In this document: positions 63,362 through 64,000 of the stretch, piece after piece
Layout: each line of letters begins with the position of its first letter
Numbering within the stretch: the stretch's first letter is position 1
Origin: an uncultured Thiohalocapsa sp.
Lineage (GTDB): Bacteria; Pseudomonadota; Gammaproteobacteria; Chromatiales; Chromatiaceae
Reading direction: 5' to 3'
Length of the DNA: 64,000 bases
NCBI RefSeq assembly: GCF_913063425.1
Contig: NZ_CAJXYK010000001.1
Coordinates: 1-64,000, forward strand
Made by a program: the position numbers and the translations under genes
Notes under the pieces: generated by a model
Seen by the model: the letters and a program-made list of their open reading frames with translations, nothing else
Told to the model about the DNA's origin: nothing
The model's database searches: none

Positions 63362-64000
63362 TCAGCCGGTCGCCGCGCTCGGTGTCTTGAGCAGAATGTC
63401 CACACGGCGGTTGCGGCGGCGGCCATCGGCGCTTGCGTTCCCGGCGATGGGCTCGGCGGCGCCGACGCCTTCGCTGCGCAGCCGCTCGGGGGCGACTCCG
63501 AGCGCCACCAGCGCATCCTGCACGGCGGCCGCGCGCGCCTCTGACAGCGCGAGGTTCGCGTCCGCCGCACCGGTGGCGTCCGTGTGGCCGCGCAGGAGGA
63601 CGCGCTGCCGCGGATGCCGGTTGAGAAAGTCGGCGATCTCTGCGAGCGCCGGGGCCGCGGGCGCCGGCAGCTCGGCGGAGCCGGGGGCGAAGGCGAGCGC
63701 GGTGGCGTCCAGGCGAATCAGCACGCCCGCCGGCGTGAAGCGGGCGCCGAGGCGGGCATAGTCCGCCGTCAGGCTGCCGTAACGCTCGGCCATCGCCGCG
63801 GCCTGGGCGGCCGCAGTATCCGCGGTGCGTCGGGCGGCGGCGACCTGCTCGGCCAGCGTGTCGATGCGTGCGCTGGCCTCGGCGAAGGCTGCCGTGCGCT
63901 CGTTGAGGCTGTCCAGTCGCCCGCGGGCGTCCGCGAGTGTCGTCTCCAGGGCTTCGACCTTGCGCGCCAGGGCGGTGACCGCGGGGTTGGCAGTGCTGCC
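63362..64000 (-). CDS. OmpA-family coiled-coil protein, C-terminal part (partial)
   Basis: The gene starts beyond the right edge; 212 residues are visible. The first part is a coiled coil rich in Ala/Glu/Arg (VTALARKVEALETTLADARG, then AEASARIDTLAEQ). It is followed by an OmpA/MotB-like peptidoglycan-binding domain with FLNRHPRQRVLLRGHTDATG, NLALSEARAAAVQDAL and NRRVDILL. An outer-membrane or envelope role is likely. It converges with the phosphatase gene, 61 bases away. Confidence 0.88.
   Translation of the reverse strand, partial: GSTANPAVTALARKVEALETTLADARGRLDSLNERTAAFAEASARIDTLAEQVAAARRTADTAAAQAAAMAERYGSLTADYARLGARFTPAGVLIRLDATALAFAPGSAELPAPAAPALAEIADFLNRHPRQRVLLRGHTDATGAADANLALSEARAAAVQDALVALGVAPERLRSEGVGAAEPIAGNASADGRRRNRRVDILLKTPSAATG

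Overview
The window is very GC-rich, densely coded chromosomal DNA with almost no phage or plasmid content. The gene set points to a high-GC gammaproteobacterium. Supporting landmarks are degS / Nif3-like / petABC / sspAB in that order, the mltD-methyltransferase-rnhA block, glnE-ilvE-zinc-finger, a GTP-dependent PEP carboxykinase and a MoxR/Bat cluster. A Chromatiales/Ectothiorhodospiraceae-like relative is my inference from gene content; I could not compare sequences.

Left part (1-8.1 kb): the last 26 codons of an integron-type integrase lie at the edge, followed by an orphan antitoxin, palindromic repeats and a leftward copper/silver efflux operon (secreted Cys-rich protein, CusB with a heavy-metal-binding domain, CusA). 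A frameshifted PIN-toxin relic and REP-like repeats sit between cusB and cusA. A TauE/SafE exporter and a HAD hydrolase follow. From 8.1 to 20.2 kb are two lipoproteins (one a double VOC protein), an ADP-ribosylglycohydrolase, a GGDEF protein that has lost its N-terminus, hrpB, mltD, a methyltransferase, rnhA, a YajR-like MFS carrier, ssb and a dTDP-4-dehydrorhamnose reductase.

Middle (20.2-42.5 kb): a large secreted transglycosylase-like protein, pckG, two unknown proteins, comF, a DUF1640 pseudogene, mltB (with a duplicated start and a probable 3' frameshift), yjbQ, recG, a Uma2 relic and mtgA. Next come a two-gene red-light module (heme oxygenase plus a phytochrome with no output domain) and, divergently, the six-gene moxR-DUF58-DUF4381-VWA-VWA/TPR-batD cluster.

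Right part (42.5-64 kb): degS, a Nif3-like protein, the cytochrome bc1 operon petABC, sspA-sspB, DUF3301 plus an AI-2E family permease plus a lipoprotein, a TraB-family membrane protein, a YqiA-like esterase, an O-methyltransferase, hexose-6-phosphate mutarotase, glnE, ilvE, a zf-CHCC protein, a DEAD-box helicase, an alpha/beta hydrolase, a dual-specificity phosphatase and the C-terminal part of an OmpA-family coiled-coil protein.

The least ordinary content is the output-less phytochrome with its own heme oxygenase, a dispersed family of double-palindrome repeats (core GCCGACT-GA-AGTCGGC) that has entered the 5' end of one gene, and several broken accessory genes (toxin, nuclease, DUF1640, sensor-GGDEF). 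No CRISPR array, rRNA, tRNA, prophage or complete insertion sequence was seen. Statements about family function are from general knowledge; no database search was possible.
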